Notes under the pieces: model-generated
Seen by the model: only the letters and a program-made list of their open reading frames with translations
Databases searched by the model: none
What the model was told of the DNA's origin: nothing
Shown here: one piece after another, positions 1 to 8,548 of the stretch
How the letters are laid out: each line of letters begins with the position of its first letter
How positions within the stretch are numbered: position 1 is the first letter of the stretch
Made by a program: the position numbers and the translations under genes
Source: Verrucomicrobiota bacterium
GTDB taxonomy: Bacteria > Verrucomicrobiota > Verrucomicrobiia > Limisphaerales > SIBE01
Direction: 5' to 3'
Assembly: GCA_016871535.1 (NCBI GenBank)
Contig: VHCZ01000009.1
Coordinates: 1 to 56,599 of the forward strand
Length of the DNA stretch: 56,599 bases

Positions 1-124
1 GACGAGCCAAGGCCAGTGGATCCGATCCTGAGAACTCAACACGAGTCTGTAGTGAAGACTCCGAAATTGCCTCGGCTGCAAATCAACCGCTTACACCGAA
101 AAACACCCTCCAGTTGCGAAAGTC

Positions 125-361
125 GGGTTACACAGATAACACGGATAAAATCGCTTCTTCATCCGCGAAATCCGTGGTTAACAAACCGGTCAGGGGTTCC
201 ATGTGCGAAACGTTTTGGAGAATTCTCTCCCACGATCCTCGTTCAACCACGGATCACACGGATTAGATTTTCTTCCGCACCGTGAAATCCGTGGTCAAGA
301 AACCCGTTCAGGGCTTTCAATGCGCGGAGTTTTGCTTGGGAGCATTCTCTCCCCGGAACAC
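125..361. repeat. two degenerate tandem copies of a ~118-bp non-coding repeat
   Basis: Two imperfect copies lie head to tail, about 125-240 and 241-361. Each carries an ACACGGAT block, then an AAATCCGTGGT block, then an ACCGGTCAGGG/ACCCGTTCAGGG block, and ends with a GGAG-ATTCTCTCCC block. The last block recurs at about 2290-2307. No credible gene is seen in 1-400; short frames there only read through the repeats. Confidence 0.6.
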
Positions 362-400
362 GAAGCTAAAGTCTGCGCTCCGAACCGCGCCGGACAGATT

Positions 401-2167
401 CTACGCCAGAATCCCCTTCACCACTTCGCCGTGCACGTCCGTCAGGCGGAAATCGCGGCCGCTGTATCGGTAGGTCAACCGCGTGTGGTCGAGTCCCATC
501 AAGTGCAGGATGGTCGCGTGCAGGTCGTGGACATGGACGCGGTTCTCGATGGCCTGGTAGCCGAACTCGTCGGTCGCGCCGTACACCATCCCGCCTTTGA
601 TGCCGCCGCCCGCCAGCCACATGGTGAAGCCGATGCTGTGATGATCGCGGCCTTTGGCGCCCTCCGCGTAAGGCGTGCGCCCGAACTCGCCGCCCCAGAT
701 CACGAGCGTGTCCTGAAGCAATCCGCGCGACTTCAAATCCTTCAATAACGCGGCGATCGGTTTGTCGCTCTTGCGAGCATGATCGCGGTGGTTGTTGATG
801 TCCGCGTGATCGTCCCAGGGTTGGGCGTTGCCGTAGTAAATCTGGGTGATGCGCACGCCGCGTTCGGCGAGCCTGCGCGCGATTAAGCACGCGTTGGCGA
901 ACTCGCCTTCGCCGTACATCTTGCGCGTGGCTTCGGATTCCTTGCCGATATCGAAAGCGTCTTGCGCTTCAAACTGCATTCGGAAAGCCAGTTCCAGCGC
1001 GGAGATGCGCGACTCCAACTGCGGGTCTTGTTCCCGCTTTTCCAGGTGAAGCTGGTTCATCTGCTGCAACAGATCGAGCTGCTCGCGCTGCGCCGATTGC
1101 GAGAGATAACGATTCTCCAGATTGCGGATGATTTTCTTGGGATCGACTTCTTTGTTGTTGATGTGCGTTCCCTGGAAAATGCCAGGGAGAAAACTGTTGC
1201 CCCAGAGTTGCGGGCCGACCACGGGTTTGCCTGGGCAAAGCGCGACAAATCCCGGCAAATTCTGATTGTCCGTTCCCAATCCGTAGGTGATCCAGGAGCC
1301 GAGCGAAGGCCGGATGGGCTGCTGATTCCCCGAATTCATCATCAACAACGCCGGCTCGTGATTCGGATTGTCCGTGTGCATCGAACGGATCACGCAGAGG
1401 TCGTCGATGCAACCGGCCACTTCCGGATACAATTCCGTGACCTCGATGCCGCTTTGGCCGTACTTGCTCCACTTGAACGGCGAAGACATCAGGCCGCCGC
1501 GTTTGCGCCGGCCGGTTTTTGTTTGAATGGCTTCCGGCGTTTGACCTTCGTAGCGGGCCAGCGCGGGCTTCGGATCGAACGTATCGACTTGCGACGGGCC
1601 GCCGTTCAAACCTTTTTCTTCGAGCTTCGCGAGAATGAATTGATCGATCGGGCCGCGCGGCCAGTCCACTTTTTTCACGGCGGGCGGTTTGAAATCTCGA
1701 ATCGGCTGCCAGGCCCAATGTTCGCGCCGCCGTCTCTCTGTTTCACCATCGTCCTTGTTGGCTTCAGCGAGCTTCGGCTTTGCCTCCACCGGCCAGGGCG
1801 CGCCCATTTTGATCCACTCCACGAGGTCAGCGATCGCCGTAGCGGGAAGTTTCTTTTTGGGCGGCATCTGCAGATCGGGGTTCGAGTAGCGAATCGCTTC
1901 GATCAGCCGGCTTTTATCCGGATCGCCGAGCACGACGGCCACGCCGCTTTCGCCGCCCTGGAGCAACCCTTCGCGGTTGTCGAGATAGAGGTCGGCCTTT
2001 AATTTCTTGGTCTGATGCGAATGGCACTCGTAGCAATGCTCGGCGAGCACGGGTCGGATTTTTTTCTCGAAGAATTCGATGCCGGCGGAGTCCGGTGCCG
2101 CGGCTGAAACCCTCAGCCCCGTGAACGCCAGCAGCACCAGAAGAATCATGGTGGAAAAGACTTTCAC
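401..2167 (-). CDS. PSCyt1-DUF1501 fusion protein
   Basis: Predicted exported protein of 588 aa. I chose the GTG at 2167 because GGAGAGG lies 8 nt upstream and the result is a clean signal peptide (MKVFSTMILLVLLAFTGL...); the open frame extends further upstream only through a palindromic repeat. Residues ~25-125 are a PSCyt1 cytochrome-c-like domain with haem motif CYECH at 45-49. Residues ~135-187 are the start of the DUF1549 (PSD1) domain (HWAWQPIRDF, then FILAKLEEKGL). At about nt 1601-1612 the sequence jumps to GGPSQVDTFDPKPAL, normally close to the N-terminus of a DUF1501 (sulfatase-like fold) protein, which then runs to the end. In relatives these domains belong to two adjacent genes (PSCyt1-DUF1549-DUF1553, then DUF1501). 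Most of DUF1549, all of DUF1553 and the DUF1501 Tat leader are missing, so this looks like an in-frame deletion fusion. Function of both families is poorly known. Confidence 0.85.
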   Translation of the reverse strand: MKVFSTMILLVLLAFTGLRVSAAAPDSAGIEFFEKKIRPVLAEHCYECHSHQTKKLKADLYLDNREGLLQGGESGVAVVLGDPDKSRLIEAIRYSNPDLQMPPKKKLPATAIADLVEWIKMGAPWPVEAKPKLAEANKDDGETERRRREHWAWQPIRDFKPPAVKKVDWPRGPIDQFILAKLEEKGLNGGPSQVDTFDPKPALARYEGQTPEAIQTKTGRRKRGGLMSSPFKWSKYGQSGIEVTELYPEVAGCIDDLCVIRSMHTDNPNHEPALLMMNSGNQQPIRPSLGSWITYGLGTDNQNLPGFVALCPGKPVVGPQLWGNSFLPGIFQGTHINNKEVDPKKIIRNLENRYLSQSAQREQLDLLQQMNQLHLEKREQDPQLESRISALELAFRMQFEAQDAFDIGKESEATRKMYGEGEFANACLIARRLAERGVRITQIYYGNAQPWDDHADINNHRDHARKSDKPIAALLKDLKSRGLLQDTLVIWGGEFGRTPYAEGAKGRDHHSIGFTMWLAGGGIKGGMVYGATDEFGYQAIENRVHVHDLHATILHLMGLDHTRLTYRYSGRDFRLTDVHGEVVKGILA

Positions 2168-2184
2168 CGAGGATGCCTCTCCGT

Positions 2185-2272
2185 CCCCACGAACGGCCCC
2201 CTCTCCCGTGCCCTCTCCCCCTCGGAGGGGGAGAGGGTGTCCGTAGGACGGGAGAGGGGGCCGTTCGTGGGG
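2185..2272. repeat. long perfect hairpin repeat upstream of the PSCyt1-DUF1501 gene
   Basis: A perfect 25-bp inverted repeat (2185-2209 against 2248-2272, outer sequence CCCCACGAACGGCCCC) encloses a second perfect 12-bp inverted repeat (2211-2222 against 2226-2237, CCCTCTCCCCCT). It sits just upstream of the GTG start of the minus-strand gene. The following ~70 bp (2280-2340) carry another purine-rich repeat, GAGGGAGAGGGTTGGGGTGA. The rest of the gap to 2521 holds nothing recognisable. Confidence 0.75.
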
Positions 2273-2521
2273 CAAATGTGGAAGTCTTGCTTGGGAGAAT
2301 TCTCTCCCCGAGGGAGAGGGTTGGGGTGAGGGGAAACGAGGCGTTCAAACTGCCCACGGCGGGACGCAGTGGAAATAGCGAGGGGAAGACGGCAAAGCGC
2401 AGGCGCTCTCATAATGAAGAAATCGAATTTTGAGCGGCGAAAGTCAACGCCGAAGATGGTGCTGAATTCCCTGTCCTAACCCCAGCGGCTTGGCTAAAGA
2501 TTCGTGCGAACCTGAACCACC

Positions 2522-3652
2522 ATGCGCATCTTAATCGCCACCGTCACCGCCGGCGCCGGGCATTTGCAGGCCGCCGCCGCGCTGGAAGAAGCCTGGCGGC
2601 ACGCGCGTCCCAACGACGAATTGAAACGCGTCGATTTGTTGGACTACGTCCCGAAGCTCCAGAAGAAAGTCTATGTCGAAGGCTACGTGAAGCTCATCGA
2701 ACACGCGCCGGAGCTCTGGGGGATGATCTTCAAAACGACGGACAACCCCAAGCTGGTCCGGAACATCACACGCCTCCGACGCGCCTTCGCCAAACATACC
2801 AACCGGCGGTTTTTCAAATACGTCAAAACCTTCGGCCCGGACATTGTGTTGTGCACGCATTACCTGCCGGTCGAGATCATGGGTCACTTGAGGTCCGAGC
2901 AAGCGCCGCGGCATGCGTTCACGGTTTGTGTCGTCACCGATTTCGAGGCGCACGCGCTCTGGATGGATCAAGCGGTGGACCTCTACTGCGTCGCGGCGGA
3001 CGAGACCAAAGCCAGCCTGGTGGCGCGCGGAGTGGGTCCGGCACACATCGAGGTCACGGGGATTCCCATCGCGGCGAAATTTGCCGGGCACCCCAACGCG
3101 CGCGCTGTGCGCCGGCAGTACGGATTGCGGAACGACTTGCCGGTCTTACTGGTTCTGGGCGGCGGTTTTGGGATGGGACCGGTGGCGCAAATCCTGGCGG
3201 CGCTCGATTCTGCCGAGCAGACCCTGCAAGTGCTCGTCGTCACGGGGCGGAACGAATCGTTGCGCCGGGAACTGGCCTGCCAGAACTTCAAGCACCCGAC
3301 CAACATCCTCGGATTCGTGGCCAACATGCACGAATTGATGACCGTCGCGGATCTGGCAATCACGAAACCGGGCGGATTGACCAGCTCGGAAGCCATGGCG
3401 ATGGGCTGTCCGATGTTTATCTTGAATCCAATCCCGGGCCAGGAATCGGCGAACAGCGACTTCCTGCTTGAACGCGGCGCTGCGGTGAAAATCAATCGCG
3501 TTGAAGATTTGCCCCATCGAGTCGAGCAATTGATCCGCTCCCCGAAGCTGAAGGAAATGGGGCGAGCGGCGAAGGGACTGGGACGACCACACGCGGCGCG
3601 AGACATTTGCGCGGAGGTTCTGAAGCGAGCGGGGAAGATGGACAAAGCGTAG
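2522..3652 (+). CDS. MGDG-synthase/UgtP-like glycosyltransferase
   Basis: 376-aa GT-B fold glycosyltransferase resembling monogalactosyldiacylglycerol synthase and processive diacylglycerol glucosyltransferases. It has the N-terminal GAGH motif (residues 11-14) of the MGDG_synth domain, in which the acceptor lipid binds. The C-terminal half carries the nucleotide-sugar signature KPGGLTSSEAMAMGCP (about 281-296) followed by a conserved PGQE. Known family members glycosylate diacylglycerol at the inner face of the cytoplasmic membrane; lipid acceptor and sugar here are inference. It is followed by an MFS gene after 81 nt on the same strand. ATG start; length is normal for the family. Confidence 0.85.
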   Translation: MRILIATVTAGAGHLQAAAALEEAWRHARPNDELKRVDLLDYVPKLQKKVYVEGYVKLIEHAPELWGMIFKTTDNPKLVRNITRLRRAFAKHTNRRFFKYVKTFGPDIVLCTHYLPVEIMGHLRSEQAPRHAFTVCVVTDFEAHALWMDQAVDLYCVAADETKASLVARGVGPAHIEVTGIPIAAKFAGHPNARAVRRQYGLRNDLPVLLVLGGGFGMGPVAQILAALDSAEQTLQVLVVTGRNESLRRELACQNFKHPTNILGFVANMHELMTVADLAITKPGGLTSSEAMAMGCPMFILNPIPGQESANSDFLLERGAAVKINRVEDLPHRVEQLIRSPKLKEMGRAAKGLGRPHAARDICAEVLKRAGKMDKA

Positions 3653-3733
3653 AGAGACGTAGTCGCGCTGAGTCGCGCCTTGCGGCTTGCCACAGGTAGG
3701 GCGATTCCGTAACGTGGCGCGCAAATCAAACCT

Positions 3734-5062
3734 ATGAACAACCCCGTCCGCGTCAAACTTTTCATCATGATGGTCCTGGAGTTCTTCATCTGGGGCGCCT
3801 GGTTTCCGCTGGTTTTCGGATACCTTCCGAGCCTCGGATTCAATCCAGGGGAGCAGTCGTGGATTCTGAACACGTTTCCCATCGCGGCCATCGTAGGGAT
3901 GTTTTTCAGCAATCAATTCGCGGACCGGCATTTCGCGGCGGAAAGGTTCCTGGCGTTCAGCCACCTCGTCGGCGGGCTGGCGATGATCGGACTGGCCTTC
4001 ACGCGGGAGTTCTGGCCGTTCTTCGGTTTGATGCTCGTCCATTGCTTGCTCTACGTCCCGACGATCTCGATCACGAACTCGATCGCGTTTGCGAACATGA
4101 AAGACGCGCAGAAAGAATTCGGCATCGTTCGCATGGGCGGCACGATTGGCTGGATTCTCGCCGCGTGGCCGTTCACGTTCATTCTGGTGGACTGGGACAA
4201 AGTCAATGCGGCCAATCCGGAAGGCTTCGTCAATTGGTTGGGCACCGTGCTGGGATCGGGCCTCACGGGCCAGGCGCTGCAGAACGGCACGCGCTGGACG
4301 TTTGTCGTCGCGGGCATCGCTTCGCTGGCGCTGGCCGGATTCAGCCTCGTGCTGCCGCACACGCCGCCCAAGAAAGTCGAAGGAGGCGAAGATCGGTTCG
4401 CGTGGCTGGAAGCCGGGAAACTGTTGCGCCATCCCTTCGTGCTGGTGTTGTGGGTGGTGACGTTTATCGACGCGTTCGTGCACAACACTTATTTCAATTG
4501 GACCGGAACGTTTCTCGGCGCCAAAACCGAGGCCGGTGGAGTGGGCATCGCCGGGAACTGGATCATGCCCGTGATGAGCGTCGGGCAAATCGCGGAGATC
4601 CTGACCATGGCCATTCTGGGCGCCACACTCAAGCGGTTGGGCTGGCGGACGACCATGGTGCTCGGCATTCTCGGTCATGCCGCGCGGTTCGGGGTTTATG
4701 CGTTCTGTTCGCAGCAGAAGGAATTGATCATCCTCGTCCAGATACTGCACGGCATCTGCTACGCGTTTTTCTTCGCCACGGTCTATATCTTCGTGGATGA
4801 ACATTTCCCGAAGGACGCCCGCGCCAGCGCCCAGGGGCTGTTCAACGTGATGATTTTGGGCATCGGCTCGCTCGCCGCCAATTCGGTCTGTCCGTACCTC
4901 CTGCAAACGGTTTTCACCAAAGACAGCGTGACGGATTTCCGGGGGCTGTTCCTTGTGCCGATGGGTTTCGCGTTGTTCGCGGCGTTTCTGCTCTTCGCGT
5001 TTTTCCACCCGCCCCGAAAAGGCGAGGCCCAGTTGGACGGAGCGCCCGCTCCCGCGCATTGA
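3734..5062 (+). CDS. nucleoside:H+ symporter-like MFS transporter
   Basis: 442-aa polytopic inner-membrane protein with about 12 hydrophobic segments. The N-terminus (KLFIMMVLEFFIWGAWFPL) and the ITNSIAF...EFGIVRMGGTIGW stretch are typical of the Nuc_H_symport family (NupG/XapB relatives of the major facilitator superfamily). Family members take up nucleosides by proton symport; the substrate in this protein is not shown by sequence. It ends 23 nt before the next kinase gene and may be cotranscribed with it. No clear Shine-Dalgarno is seen before the ATG. Confidence 0.85.
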   Translation: MNNPVRVKLFIMMVLEFFIWGAWFPLVFGYLPSLGFNPGEQSWILNTFPIAAIVGMFFSNQFADRHFAAERFLAFSHLVGGLAMIGLAFTREFWPFFGLMLVHCLLYVPTISITNSIAFANMKDAQKEFGIVRMGGTIGWILAAWPFTFILVDWDKVNAANPEGFVNWLGTVLGSGLTGQALQNGTRWTFVVAGIASLALAGFSLVLPHTPPKKVEGGEDRFAWLEAGKLLRHPFVLVLWVVTFIDAFVHNTYFNWTGTFLGAKTEAGGVGIAGNWIMPVMSVGQIAEILTMAILGATLKRLGWRTTMVLGILGHAARFGVYAFCSQQKELIILVQILHGICYAFFFATVYIFVDEHFPKDARASAQGLFNVMILGIGSLAANSVCPYLLQTVFTKDSVTDFRGLFLVPMGFALFAAFLLFAFFHPPRKGEAQLDGAPAPAH

Positions 5063-5085
5063 AGCCCGGAGGATCTTTCCTGGTC

Positions 5086-6183
5086 ATGGCAGCGCTGGAA
5101 ACAAGTCGGCTGTTCGGAGGACTTACCGAATCCGAACTGCGCGTTCTCAAGGAAGCCGTGCGCACGCCCTCGTTTGCGCCCGGCAAAGTGATCTTCACGG
5201 AGGGCGACATCGGCGACGGCCTTTACGTCGTGAGATCGGGCAGCGTCCTGATTTCCGCTTTCGTCAATGAAGCCGAGCGGCGCCCTCTTTCGCACGTCGG
5301 TGAAGGTGATTTTTTTGGCGAAATGGCAGTCGTCGATAACGAGCCGCGCTCGGCGACGGCCACGGCCGAGGTGGAGACCGAAGTCTATTTCATCCCGCGC
5401 GAGGTCGTGCTGCAAATGCTCGAACGCTCGCCCAAGCTGGCGGTGAATTTGATGCGGGAATTCAGCCTTCACCGGCGCGAGTTCAACCGGCAATACATCC
5501 GCGAAGTGCTGGAATCCGAGCGCCTGACCCTGGTCGGCCGCTTTGCCCGCGCCATCGTCCATGACTTCAAGAATCCCCTCAACGTCGTGGGCATCGCCGC
5601 GGATCTGGCGGCGATGGACAACGCGTCCCTGGAGGTGCGGCAAATGGCGCGGAACCGAATCCGGGGTCAGATCGATCGCCTGACCGCCATGATCAACGAG
5701 TTGCTCGAATTCACGCGCGGCTCCGAGAGTTTGTCCGTGTTGGTCAAGACGAACTACCGCGAGTTCGTCCTGAGGCTCCTGGAGGAGATTCGCACCGAGA
5801 TGAGCGGCACGCCGATTTCGATTGAGTACGACCAGGATCCGCCCGCGGTGCCGCTGCTGGTCGATCCCGTTCGCTTGAATCATCTTTTCATCAACCTGAT
5901 CAACAACGCCACCGACGCCATGCCCGACGGCGGCAAGATCAAGTTTCGGTTCGCCGTGACGGAGAAGGAAGTCGTGACCGAGATTGCCGACACCGGGCAC
6001 GGCATCGCGCCAGAAATCTTTCCCCGCCTGTTCCAGGCGTTCGCGACCTACGGCAAGAGCCAGGGCACTGGCCTGGGCCTTTCAATCTGCAAGCGAATCA
6101 TTCAAGATCACCGCGGCCGGATCGAGGCGAGGAACGATCAGGGCAGCGGCGCGGTTTTTTCATTCACTTTGCCGCTTCAATAG
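5086..6183 (+). CDS. cNMP-binding-domain histidine kinase
   Basis: 365-aa cytoplasmic sensor kinase with an unusual order: a cyclic-nucleotide-binding/CRP-type effector domain (about residues 8-125, with GDIGDGLYVVRSG and GEGDFFGEMAVVD), then a HisKA-like helix pair with the phospho-acceptor His at about 159 (VHDFKNPLN), then HATPase_c with N box (INLINNATDAM, ~268-279), G1 DTGHGI (~303) and G2 GTGLGLSI. No receiver domain or response regulator is adjacent. I chose ATG 5086 with GGAGG 12 nt upstream; a TTG at 5059 overlapping the previous stop codon is an alternative. By domain logic it reads a small ligand or acts as a scaffolded switch, but neither the ligand nor the partner is known. Confidence 0.85.
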   Translation: MAALETSRLFGGLTESELRVLKEAVRTPSFAPGKVIFTEGDIGDGLYVVRSGSVLISAFVNEAERRPLSHVGEGDFFGEMAVVDNEPRSATATAEVETEVYFIPREVVLQMLERSPKLAVNLMREFSLHRREFNRQYIREVLESERLTLVGRFARAIVHDFKNPLNVVGIAADLAAMDNASLEVRQMARNRIRGQIDRLTAMINELLEFTRGSESLSVLVKTNYREFVLRLLEEIRTEMSGTPISIEYDQDPPAVPLLVDPVRLNHLFINLINNATDAMPDGGKIKFRFAVTEKEVVTEIADTGHGIAPEIFPRLFQAFATYGKSQGTGLGLSICKRIIQDHRGRIEARNDQGSGAVFSFTLPLQ

Positions 6184-6570
6184 GCGGAACACGGCGGTGG
6201 GCTGCGTTCCCGCGCAACCGGTTTTCAGTCGAAGCCGCGGGGCGGCACCGCCGGGTTCGAGGACGGTGCAAGCTTCCATGGCTCCCCTCTTGGGAGGGGC
6301 GAGGGCACTGCTGTGGACTTAAGCGCAACTGGATCTTTGAAGATCTCTTCCTCTCCCCGCGAGGCACGAGTGGGGAGAGGACCGAGGAGAGGCGAAGCCA
6401 ATAAAGACGGCCCTCCTCTCCCTTGCCCCTTGCCAGGGAAGTGAGGGAGTAATTCGCAACCAGATTCTTGATCTTAATCCGAATCATCCGAATCTTAATC
6501 TTACTCGCAGGCAGATAAACATGATGTCCTGTCGAGATCAGGATTAGGATTACGATTACGATTTTGAGGA
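6184..6570. other. repeat-rich intergenic region upstream of mutL
   Basis: 387 bp without a gene. It holds two C/G-rich palindromic stretches (about 6350-6385, CTCTCCCCGCGAGG...GTGGGGAGAGG, and 6410-6450) and a run of GATTA-type short repeats in both orientations (6465-6505 and 6535-6565, for example GATTAGGATTACGATTACGA). No promoter elements could be assigned with confidence. Confidence 0.5.
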
Positions 6571-8541
6571 ATGAACCGCATCCGACTTCTCCCGGACCAG
6601 GTGGCGAATCAAATCGCCGCCGGTGAAGTCGTGGAGCGTCCCGCCAGCGTGGTCAAGGAACTGGTCGAAAACGCGCTCGACGCTCAGGCCGGCCAGATCC
6701 ACGTGGAGATTCAGGCCGGCGGCCGCAGCTTGATCCGCGTCACGGACGATGGCCTGGGCATGAGCCGCGACGACGCGCTGCTCTCTCTGGAACGCCACGC
6801 CACCAGTAAAATCCGCGCAGCCACGGACCTGGCTTCCATCCGCACCCTGGGCTTTCGCGGCGAAGCCTTGCCCAGCATCGCCAGCGTGAGCCGGATGAGT
6901 TTGACCACGCGAGAACGGGATGCCGAGGCGCCGGAAGGGACCCAGATCACGATTCATGGCGGAAAGATTCTTGAAGTCCGGGCCGCGGGTTGCGCACCGG
7001 GCACGAGCGTGGAAGTGCGGCAATTGTTTTTCAATTTGCCCGCCCGCCGAAAATTCCTGCGCAGCGAAGAAACGGAACGGTCCCACATCCAGCATTACGT
7101 CACGCTGGCGGCCGCGGCTTATCCCGAAGTGGGGTTCACGTTCACGCAGGAAGGCCGGATGATCTGGCAGTTGCCCGCCGTGAAGTCGGAGCGCCAGGCC
7201 GGCGGCGGTCTGGGCGCGTTGCGCGAACGGTTGCGCGCGCTTTCCGGCGGCGAGACGAAATGGGTGGCGGTCGATCACTCCGCGCAACTGGAGCCGCCGG
7301 CAAACGCCCCGGATGAATTCACAGACGAAGCCGCGGGACGGTTTTGGGTCTGGGGATTCATTGGCGAGCCGGGCGTTTCGCGCGCCACCCGCGAAGAGCA
7401 ATTCGTCTTCGTCAATCGGCGGCCGGTGGAGAATCGCGGGCTGAACTTCGCGTTGCTCGAAGGCTACCACACCACGCTCATGAAAGGCCGTTATCCGGTC
7501 TGCTGCCTTTTTCTGGAGATCGATCCTGGGGCGGTCGATGTGAACATCCATCCGGCCAAACGCGAAGTGAAGTTCCACCAGGAACACGCCGTGCGGCGCG
7601 AGGTCACGCAAGCGGTCCGCGAAGCGTTGTTGAATTTCCATGCGCGGCCCCGACCGCAAGTTCCTTCGTCAGGCCCGCAAACGACTCCGGTCAAACCAGT
7701 GCCTGCCGTGCCTGATCTCCCGGCGCATCCTCCCAGTCGGGTCGAGAGCAAACCCGCGACGCGCGAGTTCGAGGCCATCGCGCCGCCGCCGCAGACTCGC
7801 CAGGCACTGCCGGCGGAACCCCGCCCGCAAACCGCGCGGACCAATCCGACGAATCAGACTCCATCGATCTCTGCGGCGGCCTCCGAGAAGGCCACGGCCA
7901 CGACGGCCCCCGCCGAGATTCTGCCGCCTCGCGCCGTGCCGGAGGCAGTTCCGCTGTTGAACGTGCCGCTTCGCATGGTGGGGGTGATCAGAAAACTCTA
8001 CGTCGTGCTCGAATCCGACCGCGGTCTGGTGTTGCTCGATCAGCACGCCGCCCACGAGCGCGTTCTGTTCGAGCAAATGCTTCATCGGCTGGAACAAGGC
8101 CAGGCTCCCTCGCAGCGGCTCCTGCTCCCGGAGACGGTCGAATTATCTCCGCGCGACGCGCAGTTCTTGCGGGAGCAACTGGCCACGCTCAACCGCCTCG
8201 GCGTCGGGTTGAGCGAATTCGGCGAACGCACATTCCTCCTCGATGCTTTGCCGCCGTTCGTGAAAGCGTCGGATGCGCGCCGGTTCGTTCTGGATTTGGC
8301 CGATGAACTCAAAGCGACGGGCCAGACGGTGAATACCCTGCGCCTGGGCGAACACACCATCGCGAAAACCGTCTGCCGTCACGCCGTCAAGGCCAACGAC
8401 ACCCTCTCCGGCCGCGAACTGGAAAACCTGGTCAACGATCTGAAGCAATGCCAGATGCCCTACACCTGTCCGCACGGCCGGCCCACGCTCATCGAAATGA
8501 GCTACCGCGAGCTGGAGAGGAAGTTTGGGAGGGTGCAGTGA
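6571..8541 (+). CDS. mutL: DNA mismatch repair protein MutL
   Basis: 656-aa MutL. The N-terminal GHKL ATPase (about 1-330) shows IAAGEVVERPASVVKELVEN, DDGLGM and GFRGEALPSI. A Pro/Ala-rich linker (about 345-465) leads to the C-terminal dimerisation domain. This carries the metal-dependent endonuclease motif DQHAAHERVLFE (from residue ~490, fitting DQHAX2EX4E) and the supporting CRHAVKAND and CPHGRP motifs (~633), so this MutL is predicted to nick DNA itself, like those of bacteria without MutH. No mutS is next to it. It acts in the cytoplasm with MutS and the sliding clamp. Start at ATG 6571 gives the conserved N-terminus (NRIRLLPDQVANQIAAGEVV). Confidence 0.95.
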   Translation: MNRIRLLPDQVANQIAAGEVVERPASVVKELVENALDAQAGQIHVEIQAGGRSLIRVTDDGLGMSRDDALLSLERHATSKIRAATDLASIRTLGFRGEALPSIASVSRMSLTTRERDAEAPEGTQITIHGGKILEVRAAGCAPGTSVEVRQLFFNLPARRKFLRSEETERSHIQHYVTLAAAAYPEVGFTFTQEGRMIWQLPAVKSERQAGGGLGALRERLRALSGGETKWVAVDHSAQLEPPANAPDEFTDEAAGRFWVWGFIGEPGVSRATREEQFVFVNRRPVENRGLNFALLEGYHTTLMKGRYPVCCLFLEIDPGAVDVNIHPAKREVKFHQEHAVRREVTQAVREALLNFHARPRPQVPSSGPQTTPVKPVPAVPDLPAHPPSRVESKPATREFEAIAPPPQTRQALPAEPRPQTARTNPTNQTPSISAAASEKATATTAPAEILPPRAVPEAVPLLNVPLRMVGVIRKLYVVLESDRGLVLLDQHAAHERVLFEQMLHRLEQGQAPSQRLLLPETVELSPRDAQFLREQLATLNRLGVGLSEFGERTFLLDALPPFVKASDARRFVLDLADELKATGQTVNTLRLGEHTIAKTVCRHAVKANDTLSGRELENLVNDLKQCQMPYTCPHGRPTLIEMSYRELERKFGRVQ

Positions 8542-8548
8542 GAATGTA

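Noticed and set aside
2168-2275. N-terminal extension of the PSCyt1-DUF1501 protein
   Set aside because: It consists of translated hairpin repeat (Pro/Gly/Arg-rich) and would hide the signal peptide.
3146-5059. Open frame of 637 codons on the minus strand opposite the glycosyltransferase and MFS genes
   Set aside because: Low-complexity, charged product without domains; the plus strand has two well-defined families there.
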